Shown here: piece by piece, positions 13,326 through 21,687 of the stretch
Numbering within the stretch: the first letter of the stretch is position 1
How the letters are laid out: each line of letters starts with the position of its first letter
Assembly (NCBI RefSeq): GCF_005765165.1
Contig: NZ_VCIW01000035.1
Span: forward strand, 1-37,099
Reading direction: 5' to 3'
Length of the DNA stretch: 37,099 nt
DNA from: Paenibacillus antri
GTDB lineage: Bacteria; Bacillota; Bacilli; Paenibacillales; YIM-B00363
Translations under genes and position numbers: made by a program
Notes under the pieces: generated by a model
Databases searched by the model: none
What the model saw: only the letters and a program-made list of their open reading frames with translations
What the model was told of the DNA's origin: nothing

Positions 13326-15362
13326 GTGTCGGTCATCGGCGATTCATTCAGACCGCCCTCAGTACCGTTAATCGCGGTGGACCCCTACTTCAGCGTTTGG
13401 TCGGCCGCGGATCGGTTGTACGACGATCACACCCGGCACTGGACCAATCGGCGCCACAGCATGACGGGGATGCTCCGAATCGATGGAAAAACCAGAAGAT
13501 TTATGGGGAAGCTCGAACTGTCCGGCGACGGCCCGAATGTCGACGAGCCCGAGCCGATGGAACAAAAAAGCGTGAAGGTCGATCCGCTCTCGACGATCTA
13601 TCGGTTCGAGTCGGAGGGGGTCGAACTGACAGCGAAGTTCACGACCCCGCTGCTGCTCGACGACTTGGACGCGCTGTCCCGGCCGGTGACGTATATGACG
13701 TTCGACGTTCGATCCGTCGACGGCGGGCCGCATGAGGTGAAGCTCTATGTCGACGTATCGGCGGAGTTGTGCGTCCATTCGCCGGACCAGATCGTCGGGT
13801 GGTCGCGCGCAACGTTGGACGGCGGGATCGCCGCGATGCGCATCGGCACGGAAGAGCAGCCGATTCTGCAGCGCGTCGGGGACGACACGAGAATCGATTG
13901 GGGGTACGCGTATTTGGCCGTCCCGCCGTACGCCGGCGCGACGACGGCGCTCGGGTCGTACCGAGCCCGGAGCCGCTTCGCGAAGATCGGCGCGCCGCCT
14001 CCCGAGGACGAAGCCTCGCCCCCGCGGCCCGCGGGAGAAGACACGCCGGTGATGTCGGCCGTCTTCGACCTCGGTCTTGTGAAGGAGACAGTGTCGAGGT
14101 ATGTAATGGCAGCGTACGACGATATTCGATCCATCGAATATTTCGGCAAGCCGCTCCAAGCGTACTGGCGCAGGAACGGAACGACGTTCGAGCGGATGCT
14201 CGCGTCGGCAGCGGCGGATTATGCAGCGCTGTCGGCCCGCTGCGAAGCCTTCGATCGTCAGCTGATCGAGGAGGGGATCCGCGCGGGGGGCGAGCGCTAT
14301 GCGGACGTGCTGTCCCTCAGTTATCGTCAGGCGGTCGCGGCTCATAAGCTGGTTGCCGGGGAAGAGGGCGAAGCGTTATTTTTCTCGAAGGAAAATTTCA
14401 GCAACGGCTGCATCGCGACGGTGGACGTCAGCTACCCCTCCGCGCCACTGTTCCTGAAGTATTGTCCGGAGCTGGTGAAGGGTATGCTCAGACCGATCTT
14501 CCGGTACGCGGCCGGCGAGACGTGGCCGTTCGAGTTCGCACCGCATGACGTCGGCTGTTACCCGAAAGCGAACGGACAGGTTTACGGGGACAACAAACTC
14601 GAATACCAAATGCCGATCGAAGAATGCGGAAACATGCTCGTGTTGTCCGCCGCCGTCTGCCTATACGAGGACGACGCGTCGTTCGCGGCGTCGCATTGGC
14701 CGCTCCTGAGCCGATGGGCCGCCTACGTGCTGGAGCGCGGCATGGATCCGGACAATCAGCTGTGCACCGACGATTTCGCGGGACATCTGGCGCATAACGC
14801 CAATCTGTCCGTCAAGGCGATCGTGGGGCTCGGCGCTTATTCATTGCTTTGCGGAATGCTCGGCAAGCAAGAGGAAAGCGATAAATATAATGAAGCGGCG
14901 AAAGCGATGGCTGCCGAATGGGTGCGGATGGCGTGGGCCGAGGACCATACGAAGCTGACCTTCGACGGCGCGCCGGAGTCGTGGAGCTTTAAATATAATC
15001 TGGTGTGGGACCGCCTGCTCAACCTCCGACTGTTTCCGGCGGAAATCGCCGAGACGGAAGTCCGCTTCTATCTCGAACGGCAAAACCGGTTCGGTACTCC
15101 GCTCGACAGCCGGGAGTCGTATACGAAAGCGGATTGGCTCGTATGGTGCGCCTCCATGGCCGATACGAAGGAGCGGTTCGAGCGAATGATCAGGCCGCTC
15201 TGGGATATGCTGAACGAGTCGCAGAGCCGGGTTCCTTTTACGGATTGGTACGATACGCATACCGGGAAGCAGATGAATTTCCAAAACCGGTCGGTCGTCG
15301 GAGGGATGTTCCTCCCGTTGTTGACTCCGGTCGGCTCCGGGTTCGCAGGCGAGGAGACGTAA
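13326..15362 (+). CDS. Glutaminase-family protein (DUF4964/DUF5127/DUF4965/DUF1793)
   Basis: 678 residues from GTG 13326. The N-terminus carries the DUF4964 pattern (RPPSVPLIAVDPYFSVW, then HWTNRRHSMTGMLRIDGK), followed by DUF5127-like beta-rich sequence to about residue 260. The DUF4965/DUF1793 helical barrel (about 290-670) has YRQAVAAHKLVAGEEGE, KENFSNGCIATVDVSYPSAPLFL, WPFEFAPHDVGCYPKANG and YVLERGMDPDNQLCTDDFAGHLAHNANLSVKAI. No signal peptide is seen. Fungal relatives are glutaminases, while bacterial members may act on glycans through the (alpha/alpha)6-type barrel. The start is uncertain: the GTG lies inside the strong ribosome site GGAGGTG (13322-13328), and the next possible start is an ATC at 13335. 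Confidence 0.88.
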   Translation: MSVIGDSFRPPSVPLIAVDPYFSVWSAADRLYDDHTRHWTNRRHSMTGMLRIDGKTRRFMGKLELSGDGPNVDEPEPMEQKSVKVDPLSTIYRFESEGVELTAKFTTPLLLDDLDALSRPVTYMTFDVRSVDGGPHEVKLYVDVSAELCVHSPDQIVGWSRATLDGGIAAMRIGTEEQPILQRVGDDTRIDWGYAYLAVPPYAGATTALGSYRARSRFAKIGAPPPEDEASPPRPAGEDTPVMSAVFDLGLVKETVSRYVMAAYDDIRSIEYFGKPLQAYWRRNGTTFERMLASAAADYAALSARCEAFDRQLIEEGIRAGGERYADVLSLSYRQAVAAHKLVAGEEGEALFFSKENFSNGCIATVDVSYPSAPLFLKYCPELVKGMLRPIFRYAAGETWPFEFAPHDVGCYPKANGQVYGDNKLEYQMPIEECGNMLVLSAAVCLYEDDASFAASHWPLLSRWAAYVLERGMDPDNQLCTDDFAGHLAHNANLSVKAIVGLGAYSLLCGMLGKQEESDKYNEAAKAMAAEWVRMAWAEDHTKLTFDGAPESWSFKYNLVWDRLLNLRLFPAEIAETEVRFYLERQNRFGTPLDSRESYTKADWLVWCASMADTKERFERMIRPLWDMLNESQSRVPFTDWYDTHTGKQMNFQNRSVVGGMFLPLLTPVGSGFAGEET

Positions 15363-15374
15363 AGGCGAAGAAAG

Positions 15375-15412
15375 AGGCGTACGGGCGAAGGAGCCTGTAC
15401 GCCTTAGCTTTT
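15375..15412. terminator. Terminator between convergent genes
   Basis: AGGCGTAC (15375-15382) and GTACGCCT (15397-15404) pair perfectly, with a further GG/CC inside, followed by TAGCTTTT. It serves the glutaminase-family gene and perhaps also the ABC-F gene from the other side. Confidence 0.65.
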
Positions 15413-15440
15413 GCGGCACGAAAAATCACGATTCGATCGG

Positions 15441-17381
15441 CTACGATTTCTTCTGCGCTTCGATCTTCTCCGCCAATTCGTTCAAATACGTCCAGCGGTC
15501 GAACAGCTCGGCGAGCTCGCTTTCCAACGCGTTCTGCTCGTCCGTAAGCCGCTGCAGCTCAAGGTAGTCGGAACCGGCCGCGACGATGTTCTGCGCCTTC
15601 TCCTGAAGCCGGCTTTCCAAGTCGGCGATCTTGCCGTCGATCTCTTCGTATTCTTTCTGTTCCTTGAACGTGAATTTGAGCGCCTTCGCGCCGCCGCGCT
15701 CTCCATCCGCGGAGGCGGCGAGGGCGGGCTTGCCAGTGGCATGCGCCGCCGTTCGTGGCGCCGGCGCGGCCGTCTCCTCGAGCAGCGCCTTCTTCTCGAC
15801 GTAGTCGGAATAATTGCCCTCGTACCGTTCGATCGTTCCGTCGCTCTCCACGGACCAGAGCCGATCGACCGTCCGATCCAGGAAGAACCGGTCGTGCGAG
15901 ACGACGATGACGGCGCCGGCGAAGTCGTCGAGATAATCCTCCAGCACGGTCAACGTCTGAATGTCGAGATCGTTCGTCGGCTCGTCAAGGAACAGGACGT
16001 TCGGCGCGCCGATCAAGACTCGCAGCAAGTACAGCCGTCGCTTCTCGCCCCCCGACAAGCCGGAGATCGGCGTCCACTGCACGGCCGGAGGGAAGAGGAA
16101 TCGCTCCAGCAGCTGGGAGGCGCTGATCGATTCGCCGTTCGCGGTTTCGATCCGTTCGGCGGCCTCCTGAATGTACTCGATAACGCGCATAGAGCCGTCC
16201 ATCTCGGTATGCTCCTGCGTGAAGTAGCCGATCTTGACCGTCGAGCCGATGTCGACTTCGCCGCGGCTGGGAAGGAGCCGTCCGGCAAGCACGTTCAGCA
16301 GCGTCGACTTCCCGCTGCCGTTCGGGCCGACGACGCCGATCCGGTCGTCGCGCTGCACGATCGCGTCGAAATCGCGGACGAGCGCGCGGCCGTCGTATCC
16401 GCAGCTGACGCCGCGAACCTCGAGCACCTTCTTGCCGAGCCGAGCGCCGCCGATCGCGATATCGAGCGTCTCGGCCCGTTCCGTGCCGACTTCGCTCGCG
16501 AGCGCATCGAACCGGCCGATCCTCGCCTTCTGCTTCGTCGTACGGGCTTTCGCGCCTTTGCGCATCCACGCGAGTTCCTGCTTATACAGCCTCTCCCGCT
16601 TCCGATCCTCCGACGCTTCCCGCTCCATGCGTTCCGCCTTCTGCTCCAAGAAGGCGCTGTAGTTGCCCGAATACCGATGAAGCGAGCCGCGGTCGAGTTC
16701 GACGATCCGGTTCGCGACCCGGTCCAAGAAATAGCGATCATGGGTCACCATGAGCAAGGCGGACTTCATCTTCTGCAAATACCGTTCCAGCCAATAGACG
16801 GTTTCCGTATCGAGATGGTTCGTCGGCTCGTCCAGAATGAGCAGGTCGGCCGGGTGAAGAAGCGCGGCGGCGAGCGCGACGCGCTTGCGTTGGCCGCCGG
16901 ACAAGGTTCCCATGCGCTGCATCGGGTCGACGACGCCGAGACGGGAGAGCACCTTCTTCGCTTCGCTCTCCAGCTGCCATGCGTTCAAGGCGTCCATCCG
17001 CGCCGTAAGCTCGGAAAACCTGCGCTCCGCGGCGGCCGCCTCCGGACCGCCTCGCTCGATCGCTTGCAGCGCGGCCTCGTATTCCCGAAGCAGCGCGAAC
17101 TCGGGCGACGCCCCGCGGAACACTTGATCGAGCACCGTGGAGTCGTCGTCGAACGGCGGCTGCTGCGATAAATATTCGATGCGGGCGCCGTTCCGATAGG
17201 AGATCGTTCCGCCGTCCGGAGCCTCCGCGCCGGCGAGAATACGAAGCAGGGTAGACTTGCCGGTGCCGTTCACGCCGATCAGGCCGATGCGATCGCGGTC
17301 GTCGACGTTGAAGTCGATATTTTCTAGAAGCGTCTTTACGCCATACGTTTTCGTCAGTCGTTCCGCCGTTAGTAAATTCAT
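15441..17381 (-). CDS. ABC-F family ATPase, Uup/YfmR-like
   Basis: 646 residues with two ATPase cassettes and no membrane segment. Cassette 1 has GVNGTGKST (about 36-44), LSGGQRKRVALAAALL and LLILDEPTNHLD. The inter-cassette linker (about 235-310) is strongly basic and helical, as in ribosome-binding ABC-F proteins. Cassette 2 has GPNGSGKST (about 350), LSGGEKRRLYLLRVLI and LFLDEPTNDLD. An Ala-rich spacer leads to a C-terminal coiled coil (about 565-645), the mark of the Uup/YfmR group. Such proteins act on the ribosome to resolve stalled states. The C-terminal coil argues against a classic Vga/Msr resistance protein, although a protective role cannot be excluded. A long frame on the opposite strand is codon-bias shadow. 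Confidence 0.92.
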   Translation of the reverse strand: MNLLTAERLTKTYGVKTLLENIDFNVDDRDRIGLIGVNGTGKSTLLRILAGAEAPDGGTISYRNGARIEYLSQQPPFDDDSTVLDQVFRGASPEFALLREYEAALQAIERGGPEAAAAERRFSELTARMDALNAWQLESEAKKVLSRLGVVDPMQRMGTLSGGQRKRVALAAALLHPADLLILDEPTNHLDTETVYWLERYLQKMKSALLMVTHDRYFLDRVANRIVELDRGSLHRYSGNYSAFLEQKAERMEREASEDRKRERLYKQELAWMRKGAKARTTKQKARIGRFDALASEVGTERAETLDIAIGGARLGKKVLEVRGVSCGYDGRALVRDFDAIVQRDDRIGVVGPNGSGKSTLLNVLAGRLLPSRGEVDIGSTVKIGYFTQEHTEMDGSMRVIEYIQEAAERIETANGESISASQLLERFLFPPAVQWTPISGLSGGEKRRLYLLRVLIGAPNVLFLDEPTNDLDIQTLTVLEDYLDDFAGAVIVVSHDRFFLDRTVDRLWSVESDGTIERYEGNYSDYVEKKALLEETAAPAPRTAAHATGKPALAASADGERGGAKALKFTFKEQKEYEEIDGKIADLESRLQEKAQNIVAAGSDYLELQRLTDEQNALESELAELFDRWTYLNELAEKIEAQKKS

Positions 17382-17436
17382 ATTAAAACAGACATCCTTC
17401 GATTCGATAGTAGGTTAGCTATAGCATACCACACTA

Positions 17437-17475
17437 TACAAGAAGAGGCTCTCCCGCCGGATGCGAGAAAGCCTC
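17437..17475 (-). terminator. Terminator after the GH172 gene
   Basis: On the minus strand GAGGCT-TT-CTC and GAG-AGCCTC (plus 17445-17475) pair with a two-base bulge, followed by TTCTTGT. Confidence 0.55.
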
Positions 17476-17494
17476 GTGGATCGTCGTATTCGAA

Positions 17495-18577
17495 TTAGAT
17501 GACTTCCAGCTCGTCCGCGGAAGGAAGCGGCGGGAGCGCGGCGTGCGGCTCGCTCTGATACCAGTACGCGACCGACGCGATGTCGTCCTGCAGCGGCAAA
17601 TATCGGCCGCCCGAACGCCACCCGAGCGCCTGAATCGTGACGCGGAGATCGCTCTTGAACCGGATCGGGTCCATGACATGCCAACGGTACATGCCGAAGC
17701 GTTGGTTCGCCCGGTACAAGCCGTCGGACTTGATGACCTGATGCATGCCGAGGAACGGCGTCGAGTAGGTGCCGTATTCGCCTTGCGGGTGCTCCCAGTT
17801 CCACGCGCCCCCGAAGTAATCCTCTGTCCCCGTGCCGCAGATCGTCGGGAATTCCTTGTCGCCGTCCATGAAAAACTTAATCTCGCCTTCGCCGAACCAA
17901 CCGTTGTTGTTGACCTGCCATGCGAGATACGTCCCGACGTAATGGCCTTGCCCGCGAACGCCTTCCAGGATCGTATGAACTTCCTTATACCCGAGCGGGT
18001 TGCTGCGGCGCCATTGCGCGTGGAAGTAGGCGCAATGATCCGGCACCTGCGTCAGCGCGTAATCGAATTGATAATACAGCCATGCGTCTTCGTCGGAGCG
18101 ATTTTCCATCGTCACCTTAGCGGATTTGCGGAACGGCATCTCCCAGTAGCTGTTAAAGCCGCCGGCCGGGTTCACCGCGATCGGCATCGAGTTCACGTTC
18201 ACCCGCTCGCACCATCCGTTGCAGAAGAAGTCGCCGACCGGCACCTCGACCGAAGGGTTGTCCTCCCCGTCCCAATAGAAACGCAGGATTAAGTTCCGCC
18301 ACTGCTTCGGATGCACCGTCAGCCAAATATGCTGAATGACCCCCGGTCCGGCGATGTCGGCCAGCGTCGCGGTCGTCCCTCCTTTCAATTGGATCGAGGG
18401 GGAAACCTTCCAGCCTAAGCCCAAATCGCGGGCGGCGTTCGCGCCGGTGCCCTCCGTGGCCATGCCGCCTTTCCCTTTTTCCCCGGTAAAGTTTTCCGCG
18501 CTGATCGACCGGGTTTCCGCGTCGGACAGCAGCGATAAGTTCCCAAGCCCCATACCCAAACCGTTAAACGATGCCAT
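17495..18577 (-). CDS. DUF2961 glycoside hydrolase (GH172 family)
   Basis: 360 residues, no signal peptide; GGGAGGATG precedes the ATG. The DUF2961 jelly-roll signature is clear: ARSISAEN-like TRSISAENFTGEKGKGG near the start, GPGVIQHIWLTV (about 74-85), LRFYWDGEDNPSVEVPVGDFFC (about 97-118), a central YQFDYAL, and GTGTEDYFGGAWNW (about 246-259) with the conserved acidic residues. GH172 enzymes act on fructofuranosides (difructose anhydride) or arabinofuranosides through oligomeric assemblies. The exact sugar is unknown. The AraC-type regulator directly upstream on the same strand is the likely activator. Confidence 0.9.
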   Translation of the reverse strand: MASFNGLGMGLGNLSLLSDAETRSISAENFTGEKGKGGMATEGTGANAARDLGLGWKVSPSIQLKGGTTATLADIAGPGVIQHIWLTVHPKQWRNLILRFYWDGEDNPSVEVPVGDFFCNGWCERVNVNSMPIAVNPAGGFNSYWEMPFRKSAKVTMENRSDEDAWLYYQFDYALTQVPDHCAYFHAQWRRSNPLGYKEVHTILEGVRGQGHYVGTYLAWQVNNNGWFGEGEIKFFMDGDKEFPTICGTGTEDYFGGAWNWEHPQGEYGTYSTPFLGMHQVIKSDGLYRANQRFGMYRWHVMDPIRFKSDLRVTIQALGWRSGGRYLPLQDDIASVAYWYQSEPHAALPPLPSADELEVI

Positions 18578-18615
18578 GAATGCTTCATCCTCCCAGTTTC
18601 AATGGTGATAGGTCC

Positions 18616-18655
18616 ATTATAGGGAAACCGGGGCGCAGGTTCTTTAGCATGGATC
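18616..18655 (-). promoter_or_regulatory. Promoter of the GH172 gene (strong -10, no -35)
   Basis: The minus strand has a perfect -10 TATAAT (plus 18616-18621), 36 bases before the GH172 start. The position 17 bases upstream reads AAGAAC, far from TTGACA. A good -10 without a -35 is usual for promoters that need an AraC-type activator. Confidence 0.5.
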
Positions 18656-18670
18656 AAGATGTTTTAACAA

Positions 18671-19543
18671 TTATTGCTCTGATCTGGACGGAAAATTCCG
18701 GTAGTAGGTCGGGGGCACGCCCTCCGCGTTCCGGAACGCCCGGCTGAAGGAATGAATGCTCAGAAAGCCGCATAACTCCGATATTTCCGTGATCGGCAGG
18801 TCCGTGAACTGTATGAGCTTCTTAGCGTGCTCGATGCGGCCGATCAGATGATATCGAATCGGCCCGACGCCGAACGTCTTCTTGAACAGCCGGCATAGGT
18901 AGGAACTGCTTAAATTCGCCACGGACGCCAGTTCGTCCAACGTCACGTCTTTGTCCACATGTCGATTGAGGTAAGATTTCACGCGCTCGAGCTGCACCCA
19001 GTTCGTCGCGATCGCCGCATGGGTCGACCAAAGATGCTCCCGAGCCAGCTGGGCCCACAGCTGCAGGAACAGTCCCGTCGCCGCCGTCTCGAAATACGGG
19101 TGTTTGCTCTCGTATTCATGGATGATATCGAAGAGCAGCTTCTCGAAAATGAGGGGATGCCGCAGTCGAAAATGGTTCGGCAGCTCCTGCGTAACGTCCT
19201 CGCGAAACAGGCGCAGCTCCTGCTCCGACATGGCCTCCACCGGCAGGAACGACGTCTTGAGCGTCGGACTGTCGGACTGATACACCAAATCGAAGTGAAG
19301 ATGCGGCTGCCTGACCGGCTGATCGTTCATCGCTTCGATCGAGTGATGCTGCCTTGGCTTCAGCAAGAAAATATCGCCCGGAACGCCGCGATATTCGACG
19401 TCTTCGATCAGAACTCTCATCTCGCCGGATTTCACGTAAATGAGCTCGTAATCGAACAACGCGCGTCGGTTGATTTTATTCGGGGGATGCAGCGTATGAT
19501 CCCATGCGATTCTAATGTAGGGGGAAAGCCGGACCTGGCTCAT
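18671..19543 (-). CDS. AraC-family regulator with cupin sensor domain
   Basis: 290 residues from the ATG at 19543-19541, preceded by GGAGGCG; upstream in-frame starts lack a ribosome site. The N-terminal cupin-like sensor (about 8-150) includes FDYELIYVKSGEMRVLIED and GDIFLLKPRQHHSIEA. The C-terminal double helix-turn-helix (about 190-288) has KDVTLDELASVANLSSSYLCRLFKKTFGVGPIRYHLIGRIEHAKKLI and ITEISELCGFLSIHSFSRAFRNAEGVPPTYYR. Cupin-type AraC proteins are usually sugar-responsive activators. The downstream GH172 gene on the same strand, with a -35-less promoter, is the probable target. Confidence 0.92.
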   Translation of the reverse strand: MSQVRLSPYIRIAWDHTLHPPNKINRRALFDYELIYVKSGEMRVLIEDVEYRGVPGDIFLLKPRQHHSIEAMNDQPVRQPHLHFDLVYQSDSPTLKTSFLPVEAMSEQELRLFREDVTQELPNHFRLRHPLIFEKLLFDIIHEYESKHPYFETAATGLFLQLWAQLAREHLWSTHAAIATNWVQLERVKSYLNRHVDKDVTLDELASVANLSSSYLCRLFKKTFGVGPIRYHLIGRIEHAKKLIQFTDLPITEISELCGFLSIHSFSRAFRNAEGVPPTYYRNFPSRSEQ

Positions 19544-19629
19544 CGGGCGCCTCCGTTTTCGTTCGTAACGTAAGTTGTTCCTCTTATTTCGTCGCAAGAG
19601 GCCGATTCTCCTTCGTCCGCGAGGTTGCG

Positions 19630-19658
19630 TTGAATATCGTACGGCGTCTTGAGATAAT
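19630..19658 (+). promoter_or_regulatory. Promoter of the DeoR-type regulator
   Basis: TTGAAT (19630-19635), 17-base spacer, GATAAT (19653-19658). A start codon at 19630 is ruled out because this TTG is the -35 box. Confidence 0.65.
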
Positions 19659-19692
19659 AGGAGCACTGAATGCGTATGGGGGCGGAACAGGG

Positions 19693-20448
19693 ATGGAGCA
19701 TCGCTTGAACGATAGACAGTCGTCCATCGTGGAACAGCTGCGGAGCCGAGGCGAGGTGAAAATCTCGGAGCTGAAGCAGCGGTTCGACGTTACCGAGATG
19801 ACGGTGCGGCGGGATCTGGAGAAGTTAGAGCGGCTGGGCATCGCGGCGCGAACGTTCGGCGGGGCGATTCTCGATTCTCGCGACATCGAGCTGGCGCAGC
19901 GGACGACCGTTCGTTCGGAGGAGAAGGGCCGGATCGGAAAGCGCGCGGCCGCATGCGTTCGACCGGGCGACTCCATCTTTATCGACGGGGGCTCGACCAC
20001 GTTCCAGGTCGCGCGCCACTTGCCGGAGAAGGCGGACATCACGGTCGTCACGAACGCGCTGAACGTCGCGAACGAGCTCGCTTCGAAGAAAATTCCGACG
20101 ATCGTCGTCGGGGGGCTGCTGCTGGAAGCGACGATTTCGATGGTCGGACCGACGGCGGTGGAGTCGATCTCGAAGATGGCGTTCGATAAGGCGTTCTTGG
20201 GGGCGACGGGTCTCGACGCACGCCATGGGTTCAGCAACTCGAACCTGCTCGAAGCGGACGTCAAGCGTATGGCGATTCGGAAAGCGAAGGCGGCGTTCGT
20301 CGTTCTCGACCATTCGAAATTCGGCGAGAAGGTGCTCGTCTCGTTCGCGGCGCTCGGCGACGTCGGTACGGTCGTGACGGATCGAACGCCGGATCCCGAG
20401 CTGTCGGAAGCGTGCCGCGCGGCGGGAGTGGACGTGCTGCTGGCGTGA
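19693..20448 (+). CDS. DeoR-family transcriptional regulator
   Basis: 251 residues from ATG 19693, the family's usual length, with GGGGGCGG eight bases upstream. The N-terminal DeoR helix-turn-helix (about 6-60) reads RQSSIVEQLRSRGEVKISEL, then VTEMTVRRDLEKLERLG. The C-terminal sugar-phosphate isomerase-like sensor (about 75-250) has GDSIFIDGGSTTFQVARHL, ITVVTNALNVANEL and VVGGLLLEATISMVGPTAVE. Such proteins repress sugar or nucleoside genes and release DNA on binding a phosphorylated sugar. Its stop codon overlaps the HNH gene start, which is unusual for this family, so that gene may be its partner. Confidence 0.92.
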   Translation: MEHRLNDRQSSIVEQLRSRGEVKISELKQRFDVTEMTVRRDLEKLERLGIAARTFGGAILDSRDIELAQRTTVRSEEKGRIGKRAAACVRPGDSIFIDGGSTTFQVARHLPEKADITVVTNALNVANELASKKIPTIVVGGLLLEATISMVGPTAVESISKMAFDKAFLGATGLDARHGFSNSNLLEADVKRMAIRKAKAAFVVLDHSKFGEKVLVSFAALGDVGTVVTDRTPDPELSEACRAAGVDVLLA

Positions 20449-20918
20449 AACCGGCCCATCGGAACGAATGGTTGAAATACCTCCCGAACGAACTGCCGAA
20501 CGAGCGGCTCGCCGAGATGAAGAAGCATGCGGTATGCGCGCTCACGGGTTCCGCGACGGACGTGACGCTGGACCACTTCATCCCGCTGGAGTGGGGGCAC
20601 GGCGGCCAATACGCCGGCAACGTACTCTTCCTGACGGCAAGGTTGAACGCGTCGAAGTCGAACATGAATCCGTTCCGCTGGATCAACCGCGCGAAGCTCC
20701 GGGAGCCGAATCTGCAACGCGGTTGGGACGAGCTGATCCGGAGGATGGCGGCGGACAACGGGCTCGGTACGAGAGAGTTCCGTCGATACGTCCATTGGTG
20801 CGAGAAGCATAAGCGCTCTAAGGAGCAGCTTCGGCTCGATCCTCGGCCTTCCTTGGAGCTGTGGAGGGAGGCGCGGATTCGGGAAGACGAGCGGGCATCC
20901 GTCGATACCGCCCGATAA
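20445..20918 (+). CDS. HNH-type nuclease-like protein
   Basis: 157 residues from GTG 20445, whose last two bases begin the DeoR stop (GTGA). A GTG at 20412 in the same frame is an alternative. Residues 27-80 show a compact HNH-like core: CALTG, then TLDHFIPLEWGHGG with Asp-His, YAGNVLFLTARLNASKSNMNP with the central and final Asn positions. The C-terminal part is basic and helical. Usual HNH zinc knuckles are not complete (one visible CxxT/G turn), so catalytic competence is uncertain. Its last 101 bases are antisense to the YitT-like gene. Confidence 0.7.
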   Translation: MKPAHRNEWLKYLPNELPNERLAEMKKHAVCALTGSATDVTLDHFIPLEWGHGGQYAGNVLFLTARLNASKSNMNPFRWINRAKLREPNLQRGWDELIRRMAADNGLGTREFRRYVHWCEKHKRSKEQLRLDPRPSLELWREARIREDERASVDTAR

Positions 20919-21474
20919 TGACGCTCGCGACCGCGATCGATACGATCGAGGCCAGCGCCTGTCCCCCTCCGAGCAAGAACGCCGCGGACGCGACGATGAT
21001 CGCGTCGGCGACGAAGATCGTCGCGCCGCGGTTAATCCCGAACTTGCGATCCAGGACGAGCGCGAAGATCTGTACCCCGCCGAGGGAAGACCCGTTGTTC
21101 AGCACGAACGCGATGCCGATGCCGATGCACATGCCCGACGCGACGGCGGCGGCCGTCGGATGGAGGGCGGACGCGGGTATCGCGAGGGCGTCGAGCGGCA
21201 GCTGCGCGAGCGACGTGCCGACGACCGACAGCAGCGTAGACAGGGTGAATCGCGCGCCGAGCATTCGGTAAGAGAGCAAGAAGAACGGGGCGTTCGTCAG
21301 GACGAACCAGAATCCCCAAGAGAAGGATGTCGTATAGCTTAACAAGAAGGCGACGCCGGCCGTGCCGCCGAACGTCAGCGTGCTCGCGGACAACAGCTTG
21401 ATGCCGAACGCCGTCATGAGAATGCCGAAGACGACAGACGACACGGTTTTTACGGATAGCGCCAAACGCGTCAT
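20818..21474 (-). CDS. YitT/YczE-like membrane protein
   Basis: 218 residues with about five hydrophobic segments (near 10-30, 38-58, 75-95, 105-130 and 145-175). It has the DUF161 pattern: GILMTAFGIKLLSASTLTFGGTAGVAFLLSY, SFSWGFWFVLTNAPFFLLSYRMLG, GIAFVLNNGSSLGGVQIFALVLDRKFGINRG. The C-terminal soluble domain found in full YitT proteins (about 280 residues) is absent, so it is the short form. Function is unknown, probably transport. The 3' end overlaps the HNH gene on the other strand by 101 bases. Confidence 0.85.
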   Translation of the reverse strand: MTRLALSVKTVSSVVFGILMTAFGIKLLSASTLTFGGTAGVAFLLSYTTSFSWGFWFVLTNAPFFLLSYRMLGARFTLSTLLSVVGTSLAQLPLDALAIPASALHPTAAAVASGMCIGIGIAFVLNNGSSLGGVQIFALVLDRKFGINRGATIFVADAIIVASAAFLLGGGQALASIVSIAVASVIIGRYRRMPARLPESAPPSTAPRKAEDRAEAAP

Positions 21475-21628
21475 GGCGTATCGCTCCTTTTTTCCGCTTA
21501 TGGTGTATGGTTATACATATTCGTCCGGCGGCGGAGAGGTTCCGGTAATGAAGGCTTACATGGACGGGGCGGGACGAACACGGCGGGGGAACAAAGCTCC
21601 CCGGTGTCGCCGCCGCGATTCCATGCCG

Positions 21629-21657
21629 TTGCGCGAACCGAATTCGTGCCCTATGAT
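21629..21657 (+). promoter_or_regulatory. Promoter of the PPOX-fold gene
   Basis: TTGCGC (21629-21634), 17-base spacer, TATGAT (21652-21657), 30 bases before the start codon. Confidence 0.5.
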
Positions 21658-21687
21658 TAGGGGAAATGACGGAGCGGGGGAATCGGG

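Noticed and set aside
13368-14345. 325-codon open frame antisense to the glutaminase-family gene
   Set aside because: Shadow frame; the plus strand shows conserved family motifs through the same stretch.
15411-17171. 586-codon open frame antisense to the ABC-F gene
   Set aside because: High-GC codon bias of the ABC-F gene leaves the opposite strand free of stops. The product is Arg/Asp-rich with no domain, and both Walker sites are on the minus strand.
15441-17381. ABC-F protein as a Vga/Msr-type antibiotic resistance determinant
   Set aside because: The C-terminal coiled coil and overall layout fit the Uup/YfmR group, which is not a classic resistance class.
20445-20918. HNH gene as a homing endonuclease or restriction enzyme
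   Set aside because: No intron, intein or methyltransferase is near, and the zinc knuckle is incomplete.
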